Positions 1-9,832 are shown, numbered from the stretch's first letter. The stretch is DNA of 64,000 nt from Calothrix sp. PCC 7716 (GCF_019977735.1 NZ_AP025018.1:3844001-3908000), one strand, 5' to 3'. Notes: generated by a model from the sequence alone, not told the origin. Numbers and translations are program-made.

Positions 1-1181
1 GTGGTAAAAAATTGGTCAAAAATTCTTGCTTTTGTTTCTGCATTCATTCCTAATCCATTATCTTTAATTATAATACTGACGTACTCTTTGTTTTCCTGTT
101 TGGTAATAATATTTATTGTTAAAATAACTTGATTTTTTTCTTGCTTTTCTAAAAACTCTACAGATTGTTCTAAAGCATCTATAGCGTTAGAAACAATGTT
201 CATAAAAACTTGATTAAGCTGTCCAGGATAACAGTTAACAAGAGGCAAATCTCCATACTGTTTGATAAGTTCTATTTGTGGATGTTTCTTATTTGACTTC
301 AAACGAGGTTTTAAAATCATTAAAGTGCTTTCAATTCCTTGATGAATGTCAAATTCAATTTTACTTGAAGTATCCGAACGCGAGAAATTTCTTAAACTGG
401 TACTGATGTTGGAAATTCTATCAATTCCAACTTCCATTGAAGAGATAACTTCTGGAATTTCTTTAATTAATTCATCTAAACAAATTTCTTTTTCATTCTG
501 AGTAATTTCTATAGCTGGTTCAGAATAATAGCGACGATAGATTTGTAAATGATTAATTATTTTATGAGTATAATCTGCTAAGTGACTTAAATTACCTGTA
601 ATAAATCCAACCGGATTATTTATTTCATGTGCAACACTAGCAACTAATTGACCCAGCGTTGACATTTTTTCGCTTTGTACTAACTGTAATTGAGATTGCT
701 GTAATTCGTGTAGTGCTTGCGATAGTTCATTAGTACGTACAGCAACACGCTTTTCTAAATCTAGCTTTTGCTCTTCGAGTTGTTTATTCAAATAGCGTAG
801 CTGAAGATGTACATTAATGCGAGCTAAGACTTCCTCGGTGTGAAATGGCTTTGTAACATAATCAACACCACCAATAGAAAGACCTTTTACTTTATCGATT
901 GTATCAGATAAAGCTGTCATAAAGATAATTGGAATTTCACGAGTTAAGGAATTAGATTTAAGATGCTGACAAGTATCAAATCCATCGATTCCTGGCATCA
1001 TGACATCGAGTAATATCAGGTCTGGGTGAGCATATTGAGCTTGTTCTATAGCGCTTTCACCATCATTAGCTACTAAAATTTCCCAACCAAAATCTGCAAT
1101 TGCCTCACATAAAACTTTTAGATTATTTTGATTGTCGTCTACTATTAAAATAGTGGCTTTATTAAATGTATTTTGTTTCAT
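1..1181 (-). CDS. Response-regulator/histidine kinase hybrid (3' end beyond window)
   Basis: Two-component signalling protein, cytosolic as far as visible. Read on the minus strand it begins [19 protein letters not shown] receiver domain spans residues 10-125, with acidic pocket DD, phospho-acceptor Asp59 in LLDVMMPG and Lys111 in TKPF. A coiled coil follows (130-170), then an H-box with His185 in SVAHEINNP and an N-box near [12 protein letters not shown]. The frame is open to base 1, so the rest of the ATPase domain lies outside the window. The AHEINNP H-box is the type seen in cyanobacterial kinases with a long HATPase. Its ATG overlaps the TGA of the upstream kinase by 4 bases (ATGA), implying translational coupling and a shared pathway. 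Confidence 0.9.
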   Translation of the reverse strand, partial: MKQNTFNKATILIVDDNQNNLKVLCEAIADFGWEILVANDGESAIEQAQYAHPDLILLDVMMPGIDGFDTCQHLKSNSLTREIPIIFMTALSDTIDKVKGLSIGGVDYVTKPFHTEEVLARINVHLQLRYLNKQLEEQKLDLEKRVAVRTNELSQALHELQQSQLQLVQSEKMSTLGQLVASVAHEINNPVGFITGNLSHLADYTHKIINHLQIYRRYYSEPAIEITQNEKEICLDELIKEIPEVISSMEVGIDRISNISTSLRNFSRSDTSSKIEFDIHQGIESTLMILKPRLKSNKKHPQIELIKQYGDLPLVNCYPGQLNQVFMNIVSNAIDALEQSVEFLEKQEKNQVILTINIITKQENKEYVSIIIKDNGLGMNAETKARIFDQFFT

Positions 1182-3913
1182 AGATTTGCTTGACTAATAG
1201 TTTGAATAAATATTTTAATCTTTTTAGGTTGATAACTATCAGCTAGTTCTCGCACTTTCCAGACAAAAGGAGTAAATTCTTCACTCCTGCTTTCCAGTAT
1301 ATCCAATATTTTATGAATGTCTTTAACATTCCCTCGCATCGCGAGGTCAAGAATTTTATCTAAATCATTTGCAGGTGGAAGTACTAACTCTTGATTGAGG
1401 AGCGCATCATTTTTAATTGGCTCTGATTTATCTATATAAATCCATTCCAGCTTTAAATATTTTTTTAACATATTTAATAACAAATCAAGCTGTATAGGTT
1501 TTGGAATAAAATCATCTCCACCGGCTGCTAAACTATTATTTTTATCGGTTTCAAAAGCGCTAGCAGAAGAAACAATAAGTATAGTTTCTTGTAAACTTTG
1601 ATATTTTTTGATGCTTCGCATTAACTCAAAACCGTCCATTACTGGCATTGCTAAATCAGTAATAATTAAATCAGGATATATTTGTTCAGCTTGTAATAAT
1701 GCTTCTTTTCCGTTGCTTGCTTCAAAACAATCAAAACCAATCGGCGCCAACAAGTTAGTAATTACCGAGCGATTTTCCCATTGGTCATCAACAACAAGTA
1801 TTTTCTTTTTATCACCTCGAAAACCAACAATATTTTTAATTGGCTGTATTATTGGAGGTTTCACTAATTCGCGCGAAACGACTAAATCAACATCAAACCA
1901 AAATCTACTTCCGGCGCCTAATTGACTTTCAACATTTATTTTGCTACCCATTAGTTCGATAATTTTAGAACTAATAGCTAACCCAAGTCCCGTTCCTTCA
2001 GACTGCTTTCTATTTTCTCCGACTTGTTCAAATGGTAAAAAAATCTTTTCTATTTGAAGAGTAGACATTCCAACTCCAGTGTCAATGATTTCAAAGCGAA
2101 TTTTATTAATTATAATTTGTTGCTCATTGGTGCTGGAATTTAAGAAATTAACATTCAAATAAACTTGCCCTTCATCAGTAAACTTAATTGCATTACCAAT
2201 CAAATTAATTAAAATTTGTCGTAATCTTTTTTCATCAGCATTAATCGCTAAGGGTAGATGTTCATCTAGATTGGCAACGAAAACAATATTTTTTTGCTCT
2301 CCTCGAATTCGGCACATTTCAATAATGCCTGTTAGAAATGAATAAAAATGAAAATTACTATTGTGTAATTCTAATTTACGCGCTTCTATTTTAGATAAAT
2401 CTAAAATATCATTAATTAAGGTTAAAAGATGTGTGCCACATTCCTGAATAATATTTACACCATCAAGCTCGCGCTTTGCCATAGTTTGAGAACGTTGAAG
2501 AATTTGGGCGTATCCTAGAATACCATTAAGAGGCGTTCGCAACTCATGACTCATCGAAGCCAAAAATTCGCTTTTCGCTTGGTTCGCAATATCCGCACTT
2601 TCTTTAGCTAAAGCTAGTTCACGTGTACGTAAGTAAACTTTTTGCTCAAGGGTACGTGAGTATTCTTGAAGTTGAAGATTAGCTTGTTCGAGTTGAAACT
2701 GTTTATGGTAGATAGTGCTAATAACTGTAGATACAAGTAAAGCTAAAATTGGCGAAATGGAAGGAATCCACCAACCGAATGTAAAAGCAGTAAAGTTAAA
2801 AACTAGTATTACACCAGCAGAAAATGTAATTATAAACAGTAACAATCCTGGAAAGGGTTTTTTGTATGATGCTCTGACTTTCAATAATTGCCAGCTAACC
2901 GAACTACCAAACAATGACCAGCTCAATATCCAAACCCATGTTCCTGGTAAAGATAATCCACGTAGTAAAGGTGTTCCATCAATTGCCGCACTCAAAATTT
3001 GACTTGTTAAGTTGGCATGAATAATTACTCCTGGCATTCGTTTGTATTGGCGCCAACCACTTTTAAAGCCAACACTATGAAAGTCATTGCTGCTAGGAGC
3101 TATTGAACCTATCAAAACAATGCGTGAATTTATTTTATATGAAGGAACTGAGTCATTCAGTACATCTTGCAGTGTAACGGTTTCAAAATTATCTTGATAA
3201 CCACGGAAATCAAGCAGAATTTGGTATCCTCCAAAGTCGGCACCATGATAATTAAATTCTTGATTTTTCTGGAGTGGTTTAAAGACAGCTTTACCCAAAC
3301 CCAAAATAGTGCCACTTTCGTCAAGTGCTTTTAATTCTATTTTTTTGAGTTCTAAATACATTCGGCTTAAACGTACAGCTAAACTTTCGTAGATATTTCC
3401 ATTTTTATCTCCTGCCGTCAATAAGCCTCGTCGCACTTTACCATCTGCGTCTAATACAAAATCTGCGAGTGCTACACGGTCTAATAAAGCTAAAGTTTGG
3501 GGAGGCGCCACTCCTTGCCCTCCTAGTTTTTTAACCCCAATCAAATTAGGTGTGCTTTTCATGACATCAACTAGTTGTTCATGCCCTGATACCACTGGTA
3601 AGTCTCGGTAGATATCCATACCAATGGCAGCAGGATTTTGGCGCCTAATTTTTGTGATTGCAGAGGCAATAACACTATCAGGTATTAATGCTTTACCTGT
3701 ATTGGTAATATCTTTTTCGTCAAAAGTAACAACTAGTACGCGCTTTTCAGGTGGTTTTTGCGGACGCATCCCAAAAAATTGCTCTAGTGTTGCCCATTCT
3801 AATAGCTGAAACCATCCCAACATACTCCCGGCAATAATCATGATTGCTACGCTGGGAGATGTTATTAAGACAACACGCCATTGCCAAAGTCGTTTTTTTA
3901 GTTGGAACCACAT
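1178..3913 (-). CDS. CHASE2-domain hybrid sensor histidine kinase
   Basis: Membrane sensor kinase. An N-terminal membrane segment (about residues 17-36) precedes an extracytoplasmic CHASE2 domain (45-315), then three or four membrane helices (320-402) and a coiled coil. The HisKA H-box is [14 protein letters not shown] (His458). The HATPase has NLIGNAIKF (572-580), DTGVGM and GTGLGLAI. A receiver follows with Asp755 ([12 protein letters not shown]) and Lys807. A tail of about 90 residues has no recognised domain. A TTG two codons upstream (3919) could also start it; I prefer ATG 3913. The next gene overlaps by ATGA. A DUF928 gene lies just upstream, a frequent cyanobacterial pairing with CHASE2. 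The signal sensed is unknown. Confidence 0.92.
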   Translation of the reverse strand: MWFQLKKRLWQWRVVLITSPSVAIMIIAGSMLGWFQLLEWATLEQFFGMRPQKPPEKRVLVVTFDEKDITNTGKALIPDSVIASAITKIRRQNPAAIGMDIYRDLPVVSGHEQLVDVMKSTPNLIGVKKLGGQGVAPPQTLALLDRVALADFVLDADGKVRRGLLTAGDKNGNIYESLAVRLSRMYLELKKIELKALDESGTILGLGKAVFKPLQKNQEFNYHGADFGGYQILLDFRGYQDNFETVTLQDVLNDSVPSYKINSRIVLIGSIAPSSNDFHSVGFKSGWRQYKRMPGVIIHANLTSQILSAAIDGTPLLRGLSLPGTWVWILSWSLFGSSVSWQLLKVRASYKKPFPGLLLFIITFSAGVILVFNFTAFTFGWWIPSISPILALLVSTVISTIYHKQFQLEQANLQLQEYSRTLEQKVYLRTRELALAKESADIANQAKSEFLASMSHELRTPLNGILGYAQILQRSQTMAKRELDGVNIIQECGTHLLTLINDILDLSKIEARKLELHNSNFHFYSFLTGIIEMCRIRGEQKNIVFVANLDEHLPLAINADEKRLRQILINLIGNAIKFTDEGQVYLNVNFLNSSTNEQQIIINKIRFEIIDTGVGMSTLQIEKIFLPFEQVGENRKQSEGTGLGLAISSKIIELMGSKINVESQLGAGSRFWFDVDLVVSRELVKPPIIQPIKNIVGFRGDKKKILVVDDQWENRSVITNLLAPIGFDCFEASNGKEALLQAEQIYPDLIITDLAMPVMDGFELMRSIKKYQSLQETILIVSSASAFETDKNNSLAAGGDDFIPKPIQLDLLLNMLKKYLKLEWIYIDKSEPIKNDALLNQELVLPPANDLDKILDLAMRGNVKDIHKILDILESRSEEFTPFVWKVRELADSYQPKKIKIFIQTISQANL

Positions 3914-3963
3914 CCGCAAGCTTTGAAGTTAAATTAAAAAATAATTACAATTGGGAGTCGGTG

Positions 3964-4707
3964 CTATTGTACCAACGGTTCGTTTGCAATTGCATTCAAA
4001 CCAACCGAGTCTAGAAGTTCTTGCCAAGATGTGGCTAATAGCTGGTTATTAGGTTGATTCATTCGCAATTGTGCCAAAGTTGCAAGCGTATCGTACCAAA
4101 TGCCTTTCTCAGCTAGTTTAGAAACAGAGTCTAGGGTTATAGTTTTACTGTTATTTCTGATGTTTGTTCTATATTCAACGCGACGAATCCATCCACTTAC
4201 AAATGGGCTGTCTGGCTCTAAATCTGCGGTACATATCATTACCAAAGACCATTTGTAGTTTTTATTCGTTTTTAGCCCAGGTGCATCGGGTGGTAGTTTT
4301 AGCCGCATTACACCTGGTTGAGATGGCAACTCGATATCTGTCTGGTAAATATTATTATTTTCTTGATCTTGTACGCTAAAAAATGCTTTACGTGCGGTTG
4401 AAAGCGGAATATAAACAAACACTGTTGGATGTTCGCTCAACGTAAAGCCAATGTTAGTTTTTTTTGGTAACACTGGTGTTACAGACTTACCAATACCAGT
4501 ACGTGCGGAACTGCAAGCGGTAGTTTCAGCAACACCAGTTCGTGACGCTCCTCCCGCAGTCTCTTTTGGTGCGCGATCTCCAGGTGGTTTGAAAGTTATC
4601 CTTCCTGCCATACTAGGCAGTGATAGCAGGGGTATGGCTATCAATGTTACTAGTGCGGCTCTCAACACCCGTAAATAGATGAACGAATGCTTATGGCTTT
4701 TAGGCAT
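3964..4707 (-). CDS. DUF928-domain secreted protein
   Basis: Exported protein of unknown function, recognised as the cyanobacterial DUF928 family. ATG 4707 gives MPKSHKHSFIYLRV, a basic start followed by a hydrophobic stretch (ALVTLIAIPLLSLPSMAG) that works as a signal peptide. A TTG ten codons earlier is also open but less likely. The mature part has the family pattern: ITFKPPGD, a GGASRTG segment, a single Cys in TTAC, LSEHPTVFVYIP, and a C-terminal helical part around GIWYDTLATLAQLR. It stands 50 bases upstream of the CHASE2 kinase on the same strand, so they are probably one operon and may share an envelope-sensing role. That role is inference. Confidence 0.8.
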   Translation of the reverse strand: MPKSHKHSFIYLRVLRAALVTLIAIPLLSLPSMAGRITFKPPGDRAPKETAGGASRTGVAETTACSSARTGIGKSVTPVLPKKTNIGFTLSEHPTVFVYIPLSTARKAFFSVQDQENNNIYQTDIELPSQPGVMRLKLPPDAPGLKTNKNYKWSLVMICTADLEPDSPFVSGWIRRVEYRTNIRNNSKTITLDSVSKLAEKGIWYDTLATLAQLRMNQPNNQLLATSWQELLDSVGLNAIANEPLVQ

Positions 4708-4884
4708 AAAAGACTTAACTCTGAGCAATTTATGCAAAATTATATTGACTCTAATTTACTAGAATATCAGTAAACGTTGGGATATCACTAGTCTATTTAT
4801 ATCACTTATTCTCTGACATCCGTGCAATTGCGCGAATTATCTTTATATAGACTTTTATCGCCCTTACAATTGCAACAAATCAAT

Positions 4885-4901
4885 AAAGAAACCGGGTTTC
4901 T
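4885..4901. repeat. Short palindrome of the AGAAACCNGGTTTCT family
   Basis: The sequence AAAGAAACCGGGTTTCT is a near-perfect palindrome. Related copies are at 6814-6829, 10579-10602, 17898-17970, 49863-49936 and inside the longer inverted-repeat elements at 11573, 33082 and 54361. Confidence 0.75.
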
Positions 4902-4912
4902 AGGATTTCTAG

Positions 4913-5719
4913 CTAATGCTTTGCTTCGCCTCTAATTCTTACAAACTCAGCAATGCCAGCAATTATTGCAGATACAGCGATGAGAATCACGCTTAAAGCA
5001 TTAATGTCTGGTTTCACACCTGTACGAATGCGACTAAATATTTCCATCGGCAATGTACTAGAACCACTACCAGCGGTGAAAGAGGCAATTAAAAAATCAT
5101 CCAAGCTCAGTACAAAAGCTAGCAGACAACCAGCTACAATTGCAGGTGTTAACTGTGGTAGCAAAACTTGGGTAAATGCTTGTAATGGCGTGGCGCCTAA
5201 ATCAAGGGCAGCTTCTTCTAAATAAGGGTTAAGATTATTTAGCCGTGAAGATACAACTAAACCCACGTAAGCAAGGCAAAAAACTATATGCGCTGCAATA
5301 ATTGTTGAGATACTTAAAGGAACAGCAAACGCAGCTAGAAAAACAAGTGTTGCAACTGCAATCGCAATATCAGGAATAATTAGAGGTAGATAAGCAATAC
5401 CTTGATATAAACTTTTACCAGGAAATCTATAGCGCGCTAAACCCACTGCCATCAATGTTCCCAGCACTCCCGATATTGCTGTTGCACTGAAGGCAACTAT
5501 CAAGCTGTTTGTTAACGCTGAAGAAAGACGCTCATCACTAAATAATTTTTGATACCAAGTTAAAGTAAATCCTTGCCAAGCAGCACTATAAGGTGATTGG
5601 TTAAAGCTATAAAAGCCAAGCACTATAATTGGTAGATACATAAAAATGAACATTAGCAATGAGAAAACCGCCTGCCATGATGCGACACGCGGCTTCTTAG
5701 TAGTTAATGGTATACTCAC
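4913..5719 (-). CDS. potC: PotC-like spermidine/putrescine ABC transporter permease
   Basis: Inner-membrane permease (268 residues, six predicted helices) of the PotC family, which imports polyamines with PotA, PotB and PotD. The body carries the permease EAA loop EEAALDLGATPLQAFTQVLLP, with conserved Glu, Ala and Gly, and LSLDDFLIASF, a typical PotC sequence. The start is GTG at 5719 (first residues MSIPLTT); no in-frame ATG is better placed. No potA, potB or potD gene follows downstream on the minus strand, and the gene upstream is unrelated, so the partners are encoded elsewhere or the gene ends an operon broken by rearrangement. Confidence 0.9.
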   Translation of the reverse strand: MSIPLTTKKPRVASWQAVFSLLMFIFMYLPIIVLGFYSFNQSPYSAAWQGFTLTWYQKLFSDERLSSALTNSLIVAFSATAISGVLGTLMAVGLARYRFPGKSLYQGIAYLPLIIPDIAIAVATLVFLAAFAVPLSISTIIAAHIVFCLAYVGLVVSSRLNNLNPYLEEAALDLGATPLQAFTQVLLPQLTPAIVAGCLLAFVLSLDDFLIASFTAGSGSSTLPMEIFSRIRTGVKPDINALSVILIAVSAIIAGIAEFVRIRGEAKH

Positions 5720-5817
5720 GTTTTTACTTAATCAAAATATTTTTACCCTATGTAATTTCGTTGATATCATATATCTAAAACCATGTCAAGTCTATTAGAA
5801 ACATTAATTTAAACAAG

Positions 5818-6009
5818 TTAATATACCGTTCTTGAAGGTTTTGCAGAACGTGACAAACAAGATTCAAGATGTTCACAATTTTCGCACTCTATTTCTTTAC
5901 CAGGGTTTCGGCAACCACACGGTGGATTAATGTAGCAGCTTGAACCTTTATTCTGAGTACATTTATCGGCAGTCATACGTAAACAGACTAAAACATCGTT
6001 AATTAACAT
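5818..6009 (-). CDS. Cys-rich small protein, unknown function
   Basis: A 63-residue frame with nine cysteines, including SCYINPPCGC and ECENCEHLESC, which could bind metal or form disulfides. It starts at ATG 6009 (MLINDVLVCLRM). There is no strong ribosome binding site. It lies 98 bases upstream of the potC-like gene on the same strand. I do not recognise the family. The Cys spacing argues for a real gene, but it could be an accidental frame. Confidence 0.4.
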   Translation of the reverse strand: MLINDVLVCLRMTADKCTQNKGSSCYINPPCGCRNPGKEIECENCEHLESCLSRSAKPSRTVY

Positions 6010-6352
6010 AAGCGAATAGTCAAATTACCGTGTATACACTTAATTGCTGTATATATTATATTAAACACGAGCAATTAGAAATTTTATTTTCTCAAATATA
6101 ATTATCAAGATTTTAAATGATTATTTCTTCATCCCTAAAGCATGTATGGCGCCATCTCAAGTTATATTTATTAGTCTAGTTCAAAAGTATTAAGGATATA
6201 TACTTACTCGTACCTCTAAAGTTGTATTACTCGACTGGGCAAAAACTAAGACTTTAGTTGGTGGTAAAAGTCTTACTGATGAAGGATTAAATGTGTAAAT
6301 GATTTATCTAGATTGTTAAAAGCGTTGTTTAGAAATTTTGTAATAATAATTT
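6010..6352. other. Intergenic region, no supported gene
   Basis: Very AT-rich spacer between divergent genes. It holds one GGCGCC site (6149). A 26-codon open stretch near 6217-6298 has no start codon and no recognisable homology. No repeat element or clear promoter is visible. Confidence 0.6.
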
Positions 6353-6688
6353 ATGAGTACTAATTCCCAAGAACCTATCAATCAGCCAGTAAGTCCTACT
6401 TATGAAGACAGACAGAATCGCAACGAACCTAATGTTAAAGAAAGAAATTTAACCGCAAATCCTGGGGATAGAATTGCTGATGAACCTCAGTCAATTGAGG
6501 AAAAATCTAAGCAAATCGCTGTTGACGCTCCAGATATTACAGGAGACCATATTACTGTACCTACCTATTTTGTCGCAGAAGATGAAAGTGGTGAACAGAA
6601 AGCACTTCATCACGTCAAAGATGCAGAAGAAATATCTGACTTAATTCGTAAAGCGCGCGTAGATGAAAACGGTGAGAGAGTTTGGTAA
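6353..6688 (+). CDS. Hydrophilic hypothetical protein (111 aa)
   Basis: Small acidic, polar protein, probably soluble and partly disordered in its first half (rich in Asn, Gln, Glu, Pro). The more ordered C-terminal part includes DITGDHITVPTYFVAEDE and a helix DAEEISDLIRKARVDE. It resembles cyanobacterial hypothetical proteins; I know no function for it. It is a single-gene unit: a good intrinsic terminator follows at 6755-6805, and the upstream gene runs the other way. Confidence 0.6.
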   Translation: MSTNSQEPINQPVSPTYEDRQNRNEPNVKERNLTANPGDRIADEPQSIEEKSKQIAVDAPDITGDHITVPTYFVAEDESGEQKALHHVKDAEEISDLIRKARVDENGERVW

Positions 6689-6754
6689 GTTTTTAACGAT
6701 ATATCGATTTGCAATGTGAAACCATAGCAAACTAAATAGTGGAAAGCTAGTCTT

Positions 6755-6805
6755 GAGGAAAGGAAGCAGTATCGAGTTCATTCTGGTTCTCCTTTCCTCT
6801 TTTTG
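6755..6805 (+). terminator. Intrinsic terminator after the 111-aa gene
   Basis: A perfect 10-base stem (GAGGAAAGGA at 6755-6764 with TCCTTTCCTC at 6790-6799) encloses a 25-base loop and is followed by TTTTTG. It lies 67 bases past the stop codon. Confidence 0.75.
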
Positions 6806-6992
6806 TTAGAATCCAAGAAACCAGGTTTATTGTTTTCTATCTTGAGTCATAAAAAATTATAACTATTTATTAAATATTTTATTCCTCATGAAAGGGGTTA
6901 AAAGTTATATGAAATGCTGCACTAGAGAAAGAAGCTAGTACAAACGATATTAGAATACTCAAGAATTACTGAACAATTAAAGGTTAATTTTA
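6806..6992. other. Leader of the fibrillin-like gene
   Basis: AT-rich region with one short palindrome (AAGAAACCAGGTTTA near 6816) and no reading frame of note. The weak start context before ATG 6993 is AAAGGTTAATTTTA. Confidence 0.5.
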
Positions 6993-7730
6993 ATGGTTAA
7001 TTTACTTAACAGCGAGAAACTAAGCTATCGCAGCACTCAAGAATTGAAGAATGAACTTTTGGATTTGGTCAAAGACAAAGACACAGAAGCATTGAAGACT
7101 AAAGTTTTATTTTATCAAAATGAACTGCTGCCATATTTTGAAGAGTTAAGCAAACGTCATCCGTATCCAGTAGTTGAAAATCAAATACCTGTAGTACTTG
7201 GTGTTTGGACTCCAGTTTGGTCAACAATACCATTTCATGATGTATTGCCTGGACGTATTCACTCGTCATCATATCAAATTTTTCACGCCGATGGATTGTA
7301 TGCTAACATCGCGCGTTATGCACCTGGTCAGCAATCATCATTATTAAAACAAGTCTCTGCAAAGCTTCCAGCTTATGACTTGATGGTGATGCAAAAGTAT
7401 GAGGTTAAAAATAACCAGTGGTATATTCAAAATGTGGGAATATTCCAAGCGTTTAGAAACAGAGATATACCCCTGACTATTGATGATGCGGATGAGTGGT
7501 TTACTAACGTTGTAAACACAAAAATTAAAGACAAGCATCAAAATGGCGAATTACCTAGTACTTTAAAGCTGGAAAATCTAGATAGAAATACAGTTCGCAA
7601 ACTTGAGAAGACTTATTTGGCAACTCCTGTGCTAGAACATGTATATGTAGACAATGACTTACGACTGGTGAAAACTCAACGTGAGCAAAATCAGCGACCT
7701 AGTTATACAATTGCAATTCGTAGACGGTAA
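6993..7730 (+). CDS. Fibrillin/PAP-like (plastid lipid-associated type) protein
   Basis: A 245-residue soluble protein. After a helical lead (residues 1-60) it shows GVWTPVWSTIPF near 70, a beta-rich core, and a C-terminal YVDNDLRLVKTQREQ followed by YTIAIRR. This resembles the DEDLRI...FVL end of PAP/fibrillin domains, which form a lipocalin-like barrel and bind lipids or pigments at thylakoids. Similarity is by pattern only and moderate. It precedes a phycobiliprotein-like gene by 77 bases on the same strand, so a photosynthetic role is plausible. Confidence 0.55.
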   Translation: MVNLLNSEKLSYRSTQELKNELLDLVKDKDTEALKTKVLFYQNELLPYFEELSKRHPYPVVENQIPVVLGVWTPVWSTIPFHDVLPGRIHSSSYQIFHADGLYANIARYAPGQQSSLLKQVSAKLPAYDLMVMQKYEVKNNQWYIQNVGIFQAFRNRDIPLTIDDADEWFTNVVNTKIKDKHQNGELPSTLKLENLDRNTVRKLEKTYLATPVLEHVYVDNDLRLVKTQREQNQRPSYTIAIRRR

Positions 7731-7807
7731 TATTTTTTTAGGTGCCTTTAAGTAGATAATTATAATAGGTTTATTTTAACGGTAAACCAAATCTACTTAT
7801 TTTATAT

Positions 7808-8383
7808 ATGGCTCAATTAACGCAAAAAGTTAAAGAACTCATTACAAAAGCGAGAATTGTCAGCTTTGCTCAATGGCAACAAACGTACCCAAGCGAAGCT
7901 GTAAAGATATTTCAAGCAGCAGACGACGCAGGCAAGTATCTGACAGATTCTGAGTTGACTAAAATTTCGTCACTCACACCGCAGAGCAGTGAATTTATTT
8001 CGGTTGTGAAATACTTACGCGACCATGTTACTGAAATTATAGATGAAGCCCGCGAACAAGTTTTAACTACTTTTCCTGATATTACTAGTCCGGGTGGTGG
8101 TCTTTATCCAAGCGAGCGAGCGGCGGCTTGTTGGCGTGATTTTTGGCACTTTGAACGCTGTATTACTTACGGTATTGCTGGGCAAAATATTGAATATACT
8201 AGTGCTGAAGGGTTGCATTATATGAAGTTATTGTATCAAGAGTTACAAGTACCTTTAGATGCGATGGTGGTGGGACTAGAAGGACTTAAAGCTGCTTCTT
8301 TAAAAAGATGTGAAGAAAGTCAACTATCTCTGGCGCCATATTTTGACCATTTAATTCAAAAAATGGCAGCTTTTAAAAATTAG
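7808..8383 (+). CDS. Phycobilisome-family (globin-fold) protein, atypical
   Basis: Phycobiliprotein-superfamily member, 191 residues, longer than CpcA/ApcA (about 161). Helical N-terminus, then YPSERAAACWRDFWHFERCITYGIAG, where Cys108 followed by Trp-Arg-Asp matches the bilin-binding Cys84-Leu-Arg-Asp of phycobiliproteins. The helix DEAREQVLTTFPDI and the ending GLEGLKAASLKRCEE also fit. It is not a canonical alpha or beta subunit. A CpeS-type lyase follows 93 bases downstream across a hairpin, so chromophore attachment to Cys108 is likely. Its role (accessory rod/core subunit or photoreceptor) is unknown. Confidence 0.8.
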   Translation: MAQLTQKVKELITKARIVSFAQWQQTYPSEAVKIFQAADDAGKYLTDSELTKISSLTPQSSEFISVVKYLRDHVTEIIDEAREQVLTTFPDITSPGGGLYPSERAAACWRDFWHFERCITYGIAGQNIEYTSAEGLHYMKLLYQELQVPLDAMVVGLEGLKAASLKRCEESQLSLAPYFDHLIQKMAAFKN

Positions 8384-8406
8384 ATGTGGCTATAAGGTTG
8401 TTGTAA

Positions 8407-8469
8407 GGTGCGTGAAGGCTACGCTTGTTACTTGCTTCGTTGTAAAATTGTTGATAGCCTTCACGCACC
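8407..8469. repeat. Perfect inverted repeat between phycobiliprotein-like and lyase genes
   Basis: GGTGCGTGAAGGCTA (8407-8421) and its exact complement (8455-8469) flank a 33-base spacer. It can form a strong hairpin in the message between the two genes and may tune relative expression. An open frame from GTG 8408 runs through it into the lyase but is probably not coding. Confidence 0.85.
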
Positions 8470-8476
8470 CTACTGT

Positions 8477-9031
8477 ATGCCTATCTCAGAATTTCAACAA
8501 TTTTTTGATGATTGTGTTGGTAACTGGTCTACTGAACGTACATATCATTATTTGACACAGCAAGAAGTTGAGCGTTCACACACCAAGTTTGTTGTTGAAC
8601 CAATAACGGAGTCACTTAAGCTGAAAGTGCTTGCAGATAATGCTTTTAGCGTCCCACCTAATGTTAATAGTTTACCTGGGTATCATCTCAAGTTTGAAAC
8701 TGTTTCAGAAAAAGGTGAGAAAGTTTCGCAGCAGTTGAATATGTTATTTGTGACACAAGAACAAGAGTCAAATTCTTTACAAGGAAAATATTTAAGAGAC
8801 CGTGCTTACGAGGAAGAGCGACCAATTATTGCTGATTTTCGCTTCGATAATACTAAGCGTGAGCTACTGATGACTACTAAATATACTCGTGTAATCGCGG
8901 TTGACTCTATTACCATGATTAATCCGAGTTTACGTATTCGCCGCATTTTAACATATCGGCGCCCGACAGAAGGAGAAACTCTATCGGATGTTGTATTGGT
9001 GGGGTTTGGAGTTGAGCAGAAGGGAATATGA
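8477..9031 (+). CDS. CpeS/CpcS-family phycobiliprotein lyase
   Basis: Predicted bilin lyase that attaches phycobilin to a cysteine of phycobiliproteins; the fold is a lipocalin-like barrel. Start chosen at ATG 8477 (MPISEFQQFFDDCVGNW) because earlier codons lie inside the inverted repeat; this gives 184 residues, the usual family length. Supporting motifs are FVGNW-type WSTERTYHYLTQQE at the start, ADFRFD, the RIRRILTYRR segment and the C-terminal VVLVGFGVEQK. Its neighbour, a phycobiliprotein-like protein with a bilin-type Cys, is the obvious substrate candidate. Confidence 0.8.
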   Translation: MPISEFQQFFDDCVGNWSTERTYHYLTQQEVERSHTKFVVEPITESLKLKVLADNAFSVPPNVNSLPGYHLKFETVSEKGEKVSQQLNMLFVTQEQESNSLQGKYLRDRAYEEERPIIADFRFDNTKRELLMTTKYTRVIAVDSITMINPSLRIRRILTYRRPTEGETLSDVVLVGFGVEQKGI

Positions 9032-9285
9032 GTTAATAGGGGGAATCTCTATTCCCTCCAGTATAATAAAAATTTACAATTTTTAATAAACATCGTTCCA
9101 AAGCCATACGAAAATGAGAACAGAGAAAAATATAAAAAATTACATAGCTTACAAATCATCGCAACCAAAGCATTTTCAGGCAAGTTTTAGATATCAATGA
9201 TAAAGTGTAAGGAGTTATACTCTGATTAAAAAGCAATTATCCGCACGATAGCTGGCATGTAACACAGTTAAATTGGTTATTTCAC

Positions 9286-9291
9286 AGGAGG
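9286..9291 (+). promoter_or_regulatory. Strong ribosome binding site AGGAGG
   Basis: AGGAGG lies 8 bases before ATG 9300 and decides that start over a TTG nine codons earlier. Few genes in this window have such a strong site, fitting a highly expressed small linker. Confidence 0.85.
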
Positions 9292-9299
9292 CAATTTCG

Positions 9300-9653
9300 A
9301 TGTATGGTATGGCAACTACTAGCACTCTCGGCTCTAATGATTCAAATAATCGTCTTGTGCTGGTAGAAGTGACAGGTGCTGTTCACAAACAAGTACATAA
9401 TAGTAATTACATAATCAAAGTACCATTTAATCGTTTGTCACAAACTATACAACGTATTACCAGGACTGGGGGAAAAGTTGTAAACGTTACGATGTCTTCA
9501 CTAGATATCAAAGAGCAAAATACTCAAGTGGAAGCAATTATTGACGAAAAAATCACAGCCAAACCAATATTAGAAAAAACTCGTAGCTTTGGAAATAAAT
9601 CGGCAGAAAAAGCGCCGAAAAATACTAAGCGTGCGAAAAAGACTCGCAGTTAA
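9300..9653 (+). CDS. CpcD-like phycobilisome linker-domain protein
   Basis: A 117-residue protein with a CpcD-like linker domain. NRLVLVEVTGAV is followed by IIKVPFNRLSQTIQRI and TRTGGKVVNVT, matching the VPY...QRI...GGKIV core of CpcD and ApcC linkers that cap rods or tune cores. The tail (about residues 75-117) is Lys-rich (KAPKNTKRAKKTRS), unlike classic CpcD, and may bind nucleic acid or acidic partners. It lies in the phycobilisome-related group but 268 bases after the lyase, with its own leader. Confidence 0.75.
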   Translation: MYGMATTSTLGSNDSNNRLVLVEVTGAVHKQVHNSNYIIKVPFNRLSQTIQRITRTGGKVVNVTMSSLDIKEQNTQVEAIIDEKITAKPILEKTRSFGNKSAEKAPKNTKRAKKTRS

Positions 9654-9761
9654 CTTTTCTTGCTGATTGAATCGTGCTTGCTATGACTTTAATTTTTATT
9701 TATAGAGATTAAGTTGTAAAAGAGCATGGTTCTAGGCAACTCAAGATTTTAAATATTTAAA

Positions 9762-9789
9762 TTGACTTTTAAAGCTTTCAGGCTATAAC
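9762..9789 (+). promoter_or_regulatory. Candidate promoter TTGACT-16-TATAAC
   Basis: Both hexamers match consensus at five (-35) and five (-10) positions. Transcription would start near 9796 and read toward the short frame at 9833 and the gene at 10128. Confidence 0.45.
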
Positions 9790-9832
9790 AATATAGTAAA
9801 CATTTACTTTTGTTTTTTTGAAAAACGATAAT

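Noticed and set aside
6217-6298. 26-codon open stretch LTRTSKVVLLDWAKTKTLVG
   Set aside because: No start codon, preceded by a stop, no recognised similarity; too short to call a gene remnant.
8408-8476. N-terminal extension of the lyase from GTG 8408
   Set aside because: These 23 codons are made of the inverted repeat and are not part of the CpeS family sequence.
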